From Arthrobacter sp. SPG23 (GTDB lineage Bacteria; Actinomycetota; Actinomycetes; Actinomycetales; Micrococcaceae): 64,000 nt of DNA. The DNA is taken from the NCBI RefSeq assembly GCF_000876655.1, contig NZ_JYCN01000018.1, forward strand, positions 27-64,026, written 5' to 3'. Positions 52,223-60,780 of the stretch are shown here, in pieces. Positions within the stretch are counted from its first letter, which is position 1, and each line of letters starts with the position of its first letter. Made by a program: the position numbers and the translations under genes. The notes beneath the pieces were generated by a model. That model saw only the letters and a list, made by a program, of their open reading frames with translations. It had not been told where the DNA came from and did no database searches.

Positions 52223-54376
52223 ATGGCGGATGGAACGGGACAGGACCACACAGGAACAACCGACGAACTGCTCCGCAAGCTGGCGGCAGTCCGCGGCGTG
52301 AGCACATCTTTCCGCGGCTGGGATGGCATGGAACATCCGGTCGCTGCCAGCACGCTGCACGGCGTACTGGCAGCACTGGGGGACCGGACCGGGACGCCGG
52401 AGGAGCTCCACAGCGCTTTGCGCGACGCGGAACTGGAACCGTGGCGGAGGCTGCTGCCGCCGTCGGTCGTTTCCAGGCAGGGACGCGAGATCCACATTTC
52501 GGTCCATGTACCGCACGGAACACCGGTCAGTGTCTGGGCGGTCACCGAGGACGGCCACCGAGTGGATGCCGAGCAGCGCGAGGACTGGGAAGAACCGCGG
52601 GAGGTGGACGGAGTCCTCAAAGGGCGGGCCGCTTTCGCCGTCCGCAGCGATTTGCCGCTTGGCTGGCATACCCTGCACGCCGATGCTGCCGGGGAGGTGG
52701 CGGAATGCGTGCTCATCATTACGCCCGAGCGGCTGGGGACCACCCGCCGCCCGGCGTCCGAACGATACTGGGGCCTGACGGCCCAGCTCTATTCGGTCCG
52801 GTCTTCCCGTTCCTGGGGCATCGGGGATTTCTCCGACCTTGTGGACCTTGCCGCAATTGCAGGAAATGACGGAGCGGGTTTTGTCCTGGTAAATCCCCTG
52901 CACGCCGGCGAGCCCCGGCCGCCCATCGAAGACTCGCCTTATCTGCCCACCACCCGTCGTTTCTTCAATCCGCTGTACATCCGCGTTGAGGACGTTGCGG
53001 AGTACGCATACCTGGACCCTGCGTCCAGGGCCGTCATCGATGGAAATGCGGCGGTGCTTCACGCCGCCAATACGGCCGACGGCCTCCTGGACAGGAACGC
53101 CAGCTACCACGCCAAACTTGAAGCGCTTGAACTCATCTTCAAGGTCCGGCGCAGCCCCGCCCGGGTCCGCATGTTCAGAAATTTCTGCGCAGCGGAAGGC
53201 AAGGGCCTGGATGACTTCGCCCTGTGGTGCACGCTCGCAGAGCGGCTTTCCCCGACGGCGCCCGAGTGGGCCGGCGAGGCATCGTCGCCGGACACGCCGT
53301 ACTGCGACACCGTCCGGGAGGAGCATGCAGACCGGCTGGAGTTCTACCGCTGGATGCAGTGGATTTGCGACGAACAGCTGGCCACCGCGCAGCGGACGGC
53401 AAAAGCATGCGGAATGGCGATCGGCATCGTCCATGATCTAGCCGTGGGCGTTAAAACGGACGGAGCCGATGCGTGGACGCTCCGCGGCGTCCTCGCCCAA
53501 GGTGTCACTGTCGGCGCGCCGCCTGACGTCTTCAACCAGCAGGGCCAGAACTGGACCCAGCCGCCCTGGCACCCCGGACGGCTTGCAGCATCGGGCTACA
53601 AGCCGTACCGCGACATGCTGCGGACCGTGCTCCGTCATGCAGGCGGCATCCGCGTCGACCACATCCTGGGCCTATTCCGCCTGTGGTGGATCCCGGAAGG
53701 CGCCGGGCCCGACCAGGGCACGTATGTGTACTACGACCACGAAGCACTCATCGGCATCCTGGCCCTCGAGGCCCAGCTGGCAGGGGCTACCGTAGTGGGC
53801 GAGGACCTTGGCGTGTTCGAACCCTGGGTGAGGGACTACCTCGCGGAGCGGGGGATCCTCGGCACGTCCATCCTGTGGTTCGAACACAATGAAGCGGGCC
53901 CGCTTCCGCCCGAAGAATACCGCCAACACTGCCTGACCAGCGTGAACACCCACGACCTGCCCCCGACCGCGGGTTATCTCGCGGGGGAACATGTCACGCT
54001 CCGCGAATCGCTGGGCCTGCTCCTGCGCCCGGTTGAAGAGGAAAGGGCGGAGGCTTTGGCCGAGCAGGAGGCCGTGCTGGCCCTGGTCCGCGAACGGGGG
54101 TTGCTTCCGGGTGCGTCAGCGGACGTCCAGCGCACGGTCGAGGCACTGTACGCCTTCACCGCCCTCACGCCGTCTGCCCTGCTGGGTGTTGCCCTGGTGG
54201 ACGCCGTCGGGGAAACGCGCACACAGAACCAACCCGGAACGGACGCGGAGCACCCCAATTGGCGCGTTCCGCTCGCGGGGCCCGGGGGTCCGGTGCTGAT
54301 TGACGACCTGCCGGAGAACAGCCGGTTCAATTCCTTGGTAGGAGTGGTCCGGGACGCGCTGAAGTCATCGGGTTAA
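52223..54376 (+). CDS. malQ: 4-alpha-glucanotransferase MalQ
   Basis: The 717-residue GH77 amylomaltase transfers maltodextrin segments. An N-terminal extension of about 170 residues, common in actinobacterial MalQ, precedes the barrel. Catalytic signatures are RVDHILGLFRLWWIP (nucleophile Asp), VGEDLGVFEPWV (acid/base Glu) and NTHDLPPTAGYL. It supports alpha-glucan turnover with glgC/glgA upstream. The TAA stop overlaps the convergent HNH gene stop (TTAA). Confidence 0.95.
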   Translation: MADGTGQDHTGTTDELLRKLAAVRGVSTSFRGWDGMEHPVAASTLHGVLAALGDRTGTPEELHSALRDAELEPWRRLLPPSVVSRQGREIHISVHVPHGTPVSVWAVTEDGHRVDAEQREDWEEPREVDGVLKGRAAFAVRSDLPLGWHTLHADAAGEVAECVLIITPERLGTTRRPASERYWGLTAQLYSVRSSRSWGIGDFSDLVDLAAIAGNDGAGFVLVNPLHAGEPRPPIEDSPYLPTTRRFFNPLYIRVEDVAEYAYLDPASRAVIDGNAAVLHAANTADGLLDRNASYHAKLEALELIFKVRRSPARVRMFRNFCAAEGKGLDDFALWCTLAERLSPTAPEWAGEASSPDTPYCDTVREEHADRLEFYRWMQWICDEQLATAQRTAKACGMAIGIVHDLAVGVKTDGADAWTLRGVLAQGVTVGAPPDVFNQQGQNWTQPPWHPGRLAASGYKPYRDMLRTVLRHAGGIRVDHILGLFRLWWIPEGAGPDQGTYVYYDHEALIGILALEAQLAGATVVGEDLGVFEPWVRDYLAERGILGTSILWFEHNEAGPLPPEEYRQHCLTSVNTHDLPPTAGYLAGEHVTLRESLGLLLRPVEEERAEALAEQEAVLALVRERGLLPGASADVQRTVEALYAFTALTPSALLGVALVDAVGETRTQNQPGTDAEHPNWRVPLAGPGGPVLIDDLPENSRFNSLVGVVRDALKSSG

Positions 54377-55251
54377 GCGCCGTGCCCGGGGCCAGCTTCC
54401 GCCGGGCCGAGGATCCGGAGGGCCTCCGCTTGCGACGCAAGTTCCTCCGGGCGCACGGTCTGCCCGTGCATAAAGCCTGCGCCAGCCAGCATCTGTCGCA
54501 GTACCGAGAGCGTCCGCGGAGTAGTCACGCCGAGGTGCGCCATGGCGTGGCAGTTCGCGCACAGCGGCACGAGATCCGTCACCGGGTCCAGCCGGTAGCT
54601 GCTGTCGAGCAGCGATACGGGCGCCGTGTGGTGAACGTCGATGAAGTCCCTGCCGGCGTCGCCATAGGCGATTTCGAAGGAAAAGCCACAGGCTGCACAG
54701 AGTGTCCCGTAGTGGGCGATGCAGGCACGCCGCGCCGCCGGATCCCGTTCGTACCGGTTTACCTCAACCTTGCTGACGGCCCAGGCGGGGTAGGTCCCGG
54801 GTACAGGCAGCGTCGATCCTGGAGCCGGAGCAGGTCCTTCCAAGCGCCACAGCTCACGGATGCGGGCGTGCACGGACTCTTCAATGGCCTGGCCGTTGCG
54901 GACCATGTTCCATGTCAGTTCCGGAAAGGCGGCGCTCAGGACCTCCGGCCCGATCTGGTCGCCACGGGGCAGCAGGGAGTCGAATGCGATCAGCGCAGAA
55001 GAAGTCGTGGCAGTTGCGTCGGGTGGCGCGGCGCCGGGCTGCGCGCGGACCACCACGCCGTGCCCGAGCAGGCCCGGCCCATGCCTTCCCTTCAGCAGCA
55101 GCCACGCGTCCGCGCCGGCAGCGATGCCGGTGCGGCCGCCAACAGGCCACTCGCCGTGGGCCTGCCCGGCGTCGCTGACCTGCTCGATGACGGACGCGTA
55201 GTTCCAGTCGTTCCAGCGGTCAGGGTTCCACACCAGGAAGATGGCTGTCAT
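54373..55251 (-). CDS. HNH endonuclease (McrA-like)
   Basis: The 292-residue protein has an uncharacterised N-terminal domain (about 1-170) and a C-terminal HNH nuclease: CAACGFSFE, FIDVHHTAPVS and DLVPLCANCHAMAH, with structural zinc cysteines at CxxC and CxxC-like positions. McrA-like enzymes restrict modified DNA; no methylase is encoded here, so the target is unknown. It overlaps malQ by four bases. Confidence 0.88.
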   Translation of the reverse strand: MTAIFLVWNPDRWNDWNYASVIEQVSDAGQAHGEWPVGGRTGIAAGADAWLLLKGRHGPGLLGHGVVVRAQPGAAPPDATATTSSALIAFDSLLPRGDQIGPEVLSAAFPELTWNMVRNGQAIEESVHARIRELWRLEGPAPAPGSTLPVPGTYPAWAVSKVEVNRYERDPAARRACIAHYGTLCAACGFSFEIAYGDAGRDFIDVHHTAPVSLLDSSYRLDPVTDLVPLCANCHAMAHLGVTTPRTLSVLRQMLAGAGFMHGQTVRPEELASQAEALRILGPAEAGPGHGA

Positions 55252-55263
55252 GCGCCCATTCTG

Positions 55264-56493
55264 TCAGGGCATTCGGGGTACGGGACCGGTGGTTCCCCGG
55301 CGGGGGAGGACATGGTGCTCCAGCACGTAGTCTGCGATCGCCATCGCGGAGGTCGCCGCCGGGGAGGGGGCGTTCCGGAGGAGTGTCACCGGTCCCCGTT
55401 CCTCGATCGCGAAGTCGTCGAGGAGGCTGCCGTCCAGTGACCACGCCTGGGCGCGGACGCCGGCGGCGGTCTTTGCCGTGAGGTCGCCCATGCGGAGCTC
55501 GGGGATGAACCGTCGTGCCTGCTGGAAATACAGCGGCTTGACCAGGGAGGCGGCGATCTCCTTGGCGCCCATCAGCCAGTGTTTCCTGGCGAGGGCCGGG
55601 GCGCCGGGCCACATGACCGACGCCGCAGTGTCCTTGAAGGACACGTTGTTCCAGCCGTAGCCCTCCCGGGCCAAGGCCGGCACGGCGTTCGGCCCGACGT
55701 GGATCGTGTCGTAGACGCCGCGGGTGAAGTGCACGCCCAGGAAAGGGAAGCGGGGGTCCGGCACCGGGTAAATCATGCCCCTGACAAAGTGTTGCTTCGC
55801 GGCCGACAGGCCCCAGTACTCTCCGCGGAAGGGGAGGATTTTAGGCGCCGGCGAAGCGCCCGCGAGTCCGGCAACCACGTCGGACTGCAGCCCTGCGCAG
55901 GCGATCAGTCGATCGAACACGAATTCGGAATGGCTGGTGGTGACTCGCACTTTGCCGCGCTCTGTAGTGATGGCCACGGCTTCATGGCCCAGCATGATCA
56001 GCCCGCCGGCAGTCCGGATATCCCCGGCCATGGATTCCGTGATGGCGGCAAAGTCGACGGCGGCGGTATGCGGTGAGTGAAGCGCTGCCACTCCTGCGAC
56101 GTGCGGTTCGACGTCGCGCATGGCGTCGGCACCGAGGCGGCGCAGCCCGGGTACTCCGTTTGCGATCGACCTCTTTTCAATGTTGGCAAGGGCGGGAAGT
56201 TCATCCTCCGTAACGGCAACCACGAGTTTGCCCAGTTCCCGGTACGGCAGGTTCCTCTCCCGGCAGTAGTCCCGGGTCAGCACCCGGCCGCGTTTGCACA
56301 GCATGGCTTTCAATGATCCCGGGGTGTAATAAAGGCCCGCGTGCACCACCCCGGAGTTGTGCCCCGTCTGGTGCACGGCAACCCGCTGCTCCTTCTCCAA
56401 GACGGTGACGTCTGCCAGGCCGCGGCTGCTGAGGGCCCGTGCAATCGCGATTCCGACGATGCCGCCTCCAATGACGCCGATGTGCTCAGTCAT
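55264..56493 (-). CDS. lhgO: L-2-hydroxyglutarate oxidase LhgO
   Basis: The 409-residue FAD enzyme oxidises L-2-hydroxyglutarate to 2-oxoglutarate. The FAD motif is IGGGIVGIAIARAL at the N-terminus; FDRLIACAGLQSDVVAGLAG and PFRGEYWGL are family stretches. It lies 12 bp downstream of the HNH start codon region and is otherwise unlinked to it. Start ATG 56493. Confidence 0.92.
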   Translation of the reverse strand: MTEHIGVIGGGIVGIAIARALSSRGLADVTVLEKEQRVAVHQTGHNSGVVHAGLYYTPGSLKAMLCKRGRVLTRDYCRERNLPYRELGKLVVAVTEDELPALANIEKRSIANGVPGLRRLGADAMRDVEPHVAGVAALHSPHTAAVDFAAITESMAGDIRTAGGLIMLGHEAVAITTERGKVRVTTSHSEFVFDRLIACAGLQSDVVAGLAGASPAPKILPFRGEYWGLSAAKQHFVRGMIYPVPDPRFPFLGVHFTRGVYDTIHVGPNAVPALAREGYGWNNVSFKDTAASVMWPGAPALARKHWLMGAKEIAASLVKPLYFQQARRFIPELRMGDLTAKTAAGVRAQAWSLDGSLLDDFAIEERGPVTLLRNAPSPAATSAMAIADYVLEHHVLPRRGTTGPVPRMP

Positions 56494-56553
56494 TGATCCG
56501 AAACCCCCGGCGGGCCCTCTTCAGCGGCCACGCTTCGGCACCCTGCGGCAGCA

Positions 56554-57864
56554 TCAAAGCCATGCGTGCCGCCGCAGCGGAGGTTGGGCCCCGCCGGGGC
56601 GTTGTACCAGCACCTGATTGACGCCGGTCAGGCCATCCTCGAAGCCCAGCGCACTGGCTGCCATATAGAGCCTCCACACGCGTGCCCGCCCGGGGCCGCC
56701 GGCGCTAACGGCTTCGTCCCAGTTCGCTTCCAGGTTGCGCACCCATTCGCGGAGGGTCAGGGCGTAGTGGCGCCGAAGCGCCTCAACGTCAAGCACTTCC
56801 AGCCCACCGGCCTCCAGGGCACCGATCATGTCGGCGAGGCTGAGCATTTCGCCGTCGGGGAAGACGTAGCGGGGTATGAAGGAGTCCGGGTCCGGGCTCG
56901 TGGGGCCGGCGTTCCACGAGATGGCGTGGTTCAGCAGCCGGCCGCCGGGACGCAGGAGGCCGTGGAGCTGGGATACATATCGGGAAATCTGCTCGCGGCC
57001 CACGTGCTCGGACATGCCGATCGAGCTGATCGCATCGAACGGCCCGTCGTCCACGTCGCGGTAGTCCTGGACCCGGATGTCGACACGGTCCGTCAGGCCG
57101 GCGTCTGCCACGCGCTTGCGGGCCAGCCCGGCCTGCTCGTTGGAAAGCGTTACACCGACAACGTCGACACCGAAGCGTTCGGCAGCGTGGAGTGCGAAAC
57201 TGCCCCAGCCGCAGCCGACGTCCAGTACGCGCATGCCGGGCTGCAGTCCCAGCTTGCGGCAGACAAGGTCGATTTTGGCCTCCTGGGCGGCTTCGAGGCT
57301 GTTGGCCCGGTCACCGTGCCCGTCCGTTTGGTCGTTCCAGACAGCGCACGAGTAGACCATCGAAGGGCCAAGAACCAGGGCATAGAAATCATTGCCCACG
57401 TCATAGTGGTGCGAGATCGCAGCCGCATCCCGGCTCTTCGAGTGGCGCCGGCCTTGTCGATGGACCTTGGATTCCTCCGGAGGCGGGGCCGGGTTCGGGC
57501 CGAGCGCGCCGACCCTGATTGCGGTCCTGAGCAGTGTCCACATTTCTTTCGCGTTCAACGGGGGGAACGGCCCGGGTTCGGCGAACTTTCCTGCAGAGCT
57601 CAGCGCGGCGAAGCTGGCGAAGATGTCGCCCGGCGCGTCGATGTCCCCTGCCACATACGCCCGGCTGAGGCCGAGCTGCCCGGGCGACCACAGCATACGC
57701 CGCAGGGCCCGCCGGGAGCGGAACTCGAGTATGGGGGCGTCGGCCGGTCCCGCCTCCGAGCCGTCCCAGGCCCGCAGCCTTAGCGGGATCCCTTCAGTGC
57801 CGAGGACGATGGCCAGTGCTTCGGCCAGCCGTGCTGCCGCACCCGTTGTCTTCCCCATGTACAT
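56554..57864 (-). CDS. Cyclopropane-fatty-acyl-phospholipid synthase-like methyltransferase
   Basis: The 436-residue SAM enzyme has the motif VLDVGCGWGSFALHAAE in the methyltransferase core, SIGMSEHVG, and HALISWNAG-like lid residues. The N-terminal 130 residues are the lipid-binding domain of CFA synthases. It would add a methylene bridge to unsaturated acyl chains of phospholipids. The start is ATG 57864 or ATG 57858. It is divergent from the small basic protein gene across 224 bp. Confidence 0.9.
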   Translation of the reverse strand: MYMGKTTGAAARLAEALAIVLGTEGIPLRLRAWDGSEAGPADAPILEFRSRRALRRMLWSPGQLGLSRAYVAGDIDAPGDIFASFAALSSAGKFAEPGPFPPLNAKEMWTLLRTAIRVGALGPNPAPPPEESKVHRQGRRHSKSRDAAAISHHYDVGNDFYALVLGPSMVYSCAVWNDQTDGHGDRANSLEAAQEAKIDLVCRKLGLQPGMRVLDVGCGWGSFALHAAERFGVDVVGVTLSNEQAGLARKRVADAGLTDRVDIRVQDYRDVDDGPFDAISSIGMSEHVGREQISRYVSQLHGLLRPGGRLLNHAISWNAGPTSPDPDSFIPRYVFPDGEMLSLADMIGALEAGGLEVLDVEALRRHYALTLREWVRNLEANWDEAVSAGGPGRARVWRLYMAASALGFEDGLTGVNQVLVQRPGGAQPPLRRHAWL

Positions 57865-58088
57865 TGCCTCTCATCCGTGCCGAAACCGGTGCCTGTCCGT
57901 TCCTCATCTCATGGCTGCGTGAGCGCTCTGCCTGCCCTCATGCGCACCTGTAGTTGTTCAATCTATGGTGCAACCCCATCCGATGTCTTGGGCCGAACGA
58001 CACCCCTCGCCTTCCGACCCGAAAAATGGTCGACCTGCGCGCACATTGGGAGGAGGATTAAAGGGCATTCACTATAAGGAGGCCAGTG

Positions 58089-58271
58089 ATGTGCTATCCG
58101 TATAACAAGGAGTTCCGGAGGGACGTTCGGAAAGAAGAGCCGCGGGAACCAGCAAAGCAACCCGAACCGCGCGTGGAGGCCAAGGAGTTCAAGTTCTGGG
58201 CTTTTCCGCGCCGTGAGCGGAAGTTCACGGGCTCGGAACCGGTGGTGGACCGCACCCCCGAAAAGGTCTAG
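58089..58271 (+). CDS. Small basic protein of unknown function
   Basis: The 60-residue protein, MCYPYNKEFRRDVRKEEPRE at its start, is rich in Lys, Arg, Glu and Pro and has no hydrophobic helix. It ends with RRERKFTGSEPVVDRTPEKV. AAGGAGG (58076-58082) is an excellent ribosome-binding site for ATG 58089, and a terminator follows directly, so this is a real single-gene unit. I do not recognise the family. Confidence 0.75.
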   Translation: MCYPYNKEFRRDVRKEEPREPAKQPEPRVEAKEFKFWAFPRRERKFTGSEPVVDRTPEKV

Positions 58272-58290
58272 GGAACCCGGACAAGGATAA

Positions 58291-58320
58291 GGAAAGGCCC
58301 CGCAGATGCGGGGCCTTTCC
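58291..58320. terminator. Intrinsic terminator after the small basic gene
   Basis: A 13-bp perfect stem (GGAAAGGCCCCGC, 58291-58303, with 58308-58320) has a 4-nt loop, ending in TTTCC. It lies 19 bp after the stop. Confidence 0.88.
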
Positions 58321-58364
58321 CAGGCTCTGGACCCCCGGGGGTCAGCATCCCGGGGATCTCCGGC

Positions 58365-58412
58365 CTAGAGGTCTTCTTGCCTAGAGGTCTTCTTGCCTAG
58401 AGGTCTTCTTGG
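58365..58412. repeat. Three tandem copies of a 16-bp unit covering a stop codon
   Basis: CTAGAGGTCTTCTTGC occurs at 58365-58380 and 58381-58396 exactly, and once more at 58397-58412 with only the last base changed (G). On the minus strand each copy reads CAAGAAGACCTCTAG-like, the QEDL-stop end of the 63-residue gene. So the 3' end of that gene has been duplicated twice downstream. Confidence 0.95.
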
Positions 58413-58588
58413 GAGAGCGCCTTGGTCTCTGCCGGCGTCGGGCGACCCAGACGTTCGTCGAGCGCCACACGGAGCTTTGCTGCGGCAACCTGGACTCTGT
58501 GCTCGGATGGCGTCAGCTGCCTTCCGCGGGGAGTGGAGACGTGACGGGGTGTCCGGGATTTCTTCTGCTCCGGTGTGCTGGTGCTCAT
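58397..58588 (-). CDS. Small protein of unknown function with tandemly copied 3' end
   Basis: The 63-residue basic protein starts MSTSTPEQKKSRTPRHVSTP and ends TKALSQEDL. GGAGGAAGG just before ATG 58588 is a strong ribosome-binding site, and the ATG overlaps the stop of the upstream gene (ATGA). The last 16 bases including the stop are repeated twice more beyond the gene. No recognised domain; probably an actinobacterial accessory protein co-expressed with the membrane-anchored gene upstream. Confidence 0.7.
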   Translation of the reverse strand: MSTSTPEQKKSRTPRHVSTPRGRQLTPSEHRVQVAAAKLRVALDERLGRPTPAETKALSQEDL

Positions 58589-59058
58589 GGCCTTCCCTCC
58601 TCCGCTCGGTCCTTACTCGTGGTTCCATTGTCGCCGATCGGTTCCCCGGAGTCCACGGCCTCGACGTCTTCGTCCCACGAGCCGTCGCCGCCGTTGGCCT
58701 CCGTCACCGATTGCCACGCGATGTCCAGCAGCTCAAGTTCTTCTTCGCGGGCGAGATCGCTCCGCGCCAGGACCGCCAGGGAAGCAAGGCCCAGGGCCTT
58801 TGCATCCTGGTCTGCCTCCAAGGCCTTGTCCAGTGCCCACTGTGTGCGCTTCCACCACTCTGCCCGGTCGTCAGCCCGCGTCCTTTGCCTGAGCGCCTGT
58901 GCGTCAGCCACGGCTTTTTGCCGAATTGTGCGCCATCCGATGAACGCGGCGAGGACGGCGCCGGCCAGGACCGCCAGCGGCCCCAGGGCGGCCACGATCT
59001 GCCACCATTCGGCAGGAGCCGAAAGTGCTGCTTCGAGCGGGGCCGCGGAGAACTTCAC
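58585..59058 (-). CDS. Single-helix membrane protein of unknown function
   Basis: The 157-residue protein has one N-terminal transmembrane helix (about 22-44) and a charged, helical cytoplasmic domain (RQKAVADAQALRQRTRADDR), ending in an acidic tail. The GTG start is at 59058. Coupled to the following 63-residue gene by ATGA. I do not recognise a named family. Confidence 0.72.
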   Translation of the reverse strand: MKFSAAPLEAALSAPAEWWQIVAALGPLAVLAGAVLAAFIGWRTIRQKAVADAQALRQRTRADDRAEWWKRTQWALDKALEADQDAKALGLASLAVLARSDLAREEELELLDIAWQSVTEANGGDGSWDEDVEAVDSGEPIGDNGTTSKDRAEEGRP

Positions 59059-59171
59059 ATAGCCAGCCTAGGCCTTGGCCTTTCGCATGGGCTGCATTTG
59101 ATCTGGCCCGGCAGCGAGTCTCCTGATCCGGTGCATCATTGGCCGGTACCGTTACTTAGGGGGTGCATGAT

Positions 59172-59732
59172 ATGGAGAACGGCGTTACGGACCGGCTGTG
59201 GGATAAGGACGTTCAGGGGTTCATTTCTGCCTGCCGGCAGGAGAAGCTGTGCGACATTGCGTTGGACCACCGGGACGGGAACGGGAAGGCGCTGCTGACC
59301 GTGGCGGCCACGTACCGGTCCCGGAAAGGGCGCATCGTACCCGTAGGTTACCGGTGGGCGGATTCGAAATCGGGCCTGACAGCCGAGGTCTACGTCGGCA
59401 AGGCAAAGGCTCCGGCGGAGCTGGAACTGGACGGGCTGTTCAGGCTTGCCCTGAGGGCGGGGCTGTGGGGGGAGCGGCGACACGTCGCCTTCGCGCTCAT
59501 GGCGATCACTGACGTTCAGGCAAAGGCCGACGGCGTCCGCGGCCGCCTGCAGCTTGAGTACCTGAAGGCGCTGGGCGGCGATGAGCCGAATTCTGCGGTG
59601 TCGGGCCGGGTCGACGCAGCCGGGACACCGGAACGCAAGGCGCTGATGGCGCAGGCGGACGGGCTGACCATGCAAACACTCAACGATCTTGCCTACTTGT
59701 ACGGCGCCCGCTCGGGACATGGAGCGCACTAG
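59172..59732 (+). CDS. Conserved hypothetical protein
   Basis: The 186-residue soluble protein starts MENGVTDRLWDKDVQGFISA. It is alternating alpha/beta in feel, without a signal peptide or recognised motif. AGGGGG (59157-59162) supports ATG 59172; GTG 59163 is an in-frame alternative. A GC-rich hairpin without T-tract (59747-59769) follows it. No function assigned. Confidence 0.65.
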   Translation: MENGVTDRLWDKDVQGFISACRQEKLCDIALDHRDGNGKALLTVAATYRSRKGRIVPVGYRWADSKSGLTAEVYVGKAKAPAELELDGLFRLALRAGLWGERRHVAFALMAITDVQAKADGVRGRLQLEYLKALGGDEPNSAVSGRVDAAGTPERKALMAQADGLTMQTLNDLAYLYGARSGHGAH

Positions 59733-59746
59733 GCTCATTCCGGGAC

Positions 59747-59769
59747 GCGCGGGGCAGCCGCCCCCGCGC
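59747..59769. other. GC-rich hairpin between the hypothetical and nuclease genes
   Basis: GCGCGGGG (59747-59754) pairs with CCCCGCGC (59762-59769) around a 7-nt loop. It lacks a following T-run, so a terminator role is only possible, not clear. Confidence 0.4.
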
Positions 59770-59859
59770 ACGCCAGGGCCGGTTGTGACCGGCGCCATCA
59801 TGTGGCCTGCAGTGGCGGTCCCTGCAACGGCGATACCCTGAGTTGCAGGTTCCGCTTCA

Positions 59860-60633
59860 ATGAAGGACACAACGATTCCACGCCGCAGTACCAAAGCACT
59901 GACCCTTGTGACCGCTCTACTTCTCATGGGAAGCCTTTCCGGTTGCGGGGCCGTGGAATCCGCCGGAACTGCAGTCGCGAAGGCTCTACGCAGCGCAGCA
60001 CCGTCCTCTGGCGAGCACAATCCTGCCGCGCCGCCTGCAGGGAACACGGATGAAATTTCTGCCGCCATCGCGCGGATTGCCGCCATCCCGGTAAAGGGGC
60101 GTGCGCCGAAAACCGGCTACAGCCGCGACCAGTTCGGCCCTGCCTGGGCTGATACGGACCACAATGGCTGCGACACGCGCAACGACATCCTTGCCCGCGA
60201 CCTCACCGGGGAATCGTTCAAACCCGGCACTCACAACTGCGTTGTTACAACCGGCACGCTTGCTGATAAATACACCGGCAAGACGATCCACTTCGTCCGC
60301 GGGGCGGATAGCAGCTCGGCCGTCCAGATAGACCACATCATTCCGCTGTCCCTCGCTTGGCAGACCGGCGCCCAGCAGATCAGCCAAGACCAGCGCAAGG
60401 AGCTTGCCAACGACCCGCTAAACCTCATGGCCGCCGACGGCACGGCAAATTCATCCAAGGGCGACAAGGACGCGGCCACCTGGCTGCCGCCGAACAAGGC
60501 CTTTCGGTGCGAATACACGGCCCGGATGACGGCAGTGAAGGCGAAATACAAGCTGTGGGTCACTCAACCTGAACGCGACGCAATCCAAGGGATCCTGGCT
60601 GCCTGCGCGGCGGACGGCGTCGTCAACAGGTGA
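59860..60633 (+). CDS. Secreted lipoprotein with HNH nuclease-like domain (DUF1524-type)
   Basis: The 257-residue protein has a signal peptide with lipobox LSGC (cysteine near residue 29), a linker rich in Ala/Pro, and a C-terminal nuclease-like domain (from about 100). DHIIPLSLAW supplies the His/Asp, NDPLNLM the Asn-rich helix, and WLPPN with CEYTARM the finishing part, the His-Me finger pattern of secreted actinobacterial nucleases. It would act outside the cell, anchored in the membrane, probably on environmental DNA or RNA. Confidence 0.87.
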   Translation: MKDTTIPRRSTKALTLVTALLLMGSLSGCGAVESAGTAVAKALRSAAPSSGEHNPAAPPAGNTDEISAAIARIAAIPVKGRAPKTGYSRDQFGPAWADTDHNGCDTRNDILARDLTGESFKPGTHNCVVTTGTLADKYTGKTIHFVRGADSSSAVQIDHIIPLSLAWQTGAQQISQDQRKELANDPLNLMAADGTANSSKGDKDAATWLPPNKAFRCEYTARMTAVKAKYKLWVTQPERDAIQGILAACAADGVVNR

Positions 60634-60780
60634 GTGCTCTTCTGCCCGGCGAATGTGGGCGCGGGAGCGGCGGCCCGTGTTTGTACTGGCCGGGCATCCC
60701 TCGCAAGTCACGGCGCCCAGGGAGGTAGCCCGGTACTTTTGACTCTGGAGCCCGGCACCGAGCAAAGCCACACTGATGCC

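Noticed and set aside
58365..58628. 87-codon open frame overlapping the 63-residue gene in another frame
   Set aside because: Alternative frame through the tandem repeat; the 63-residue frame has the ATGA coupling and ribosome-binding site.
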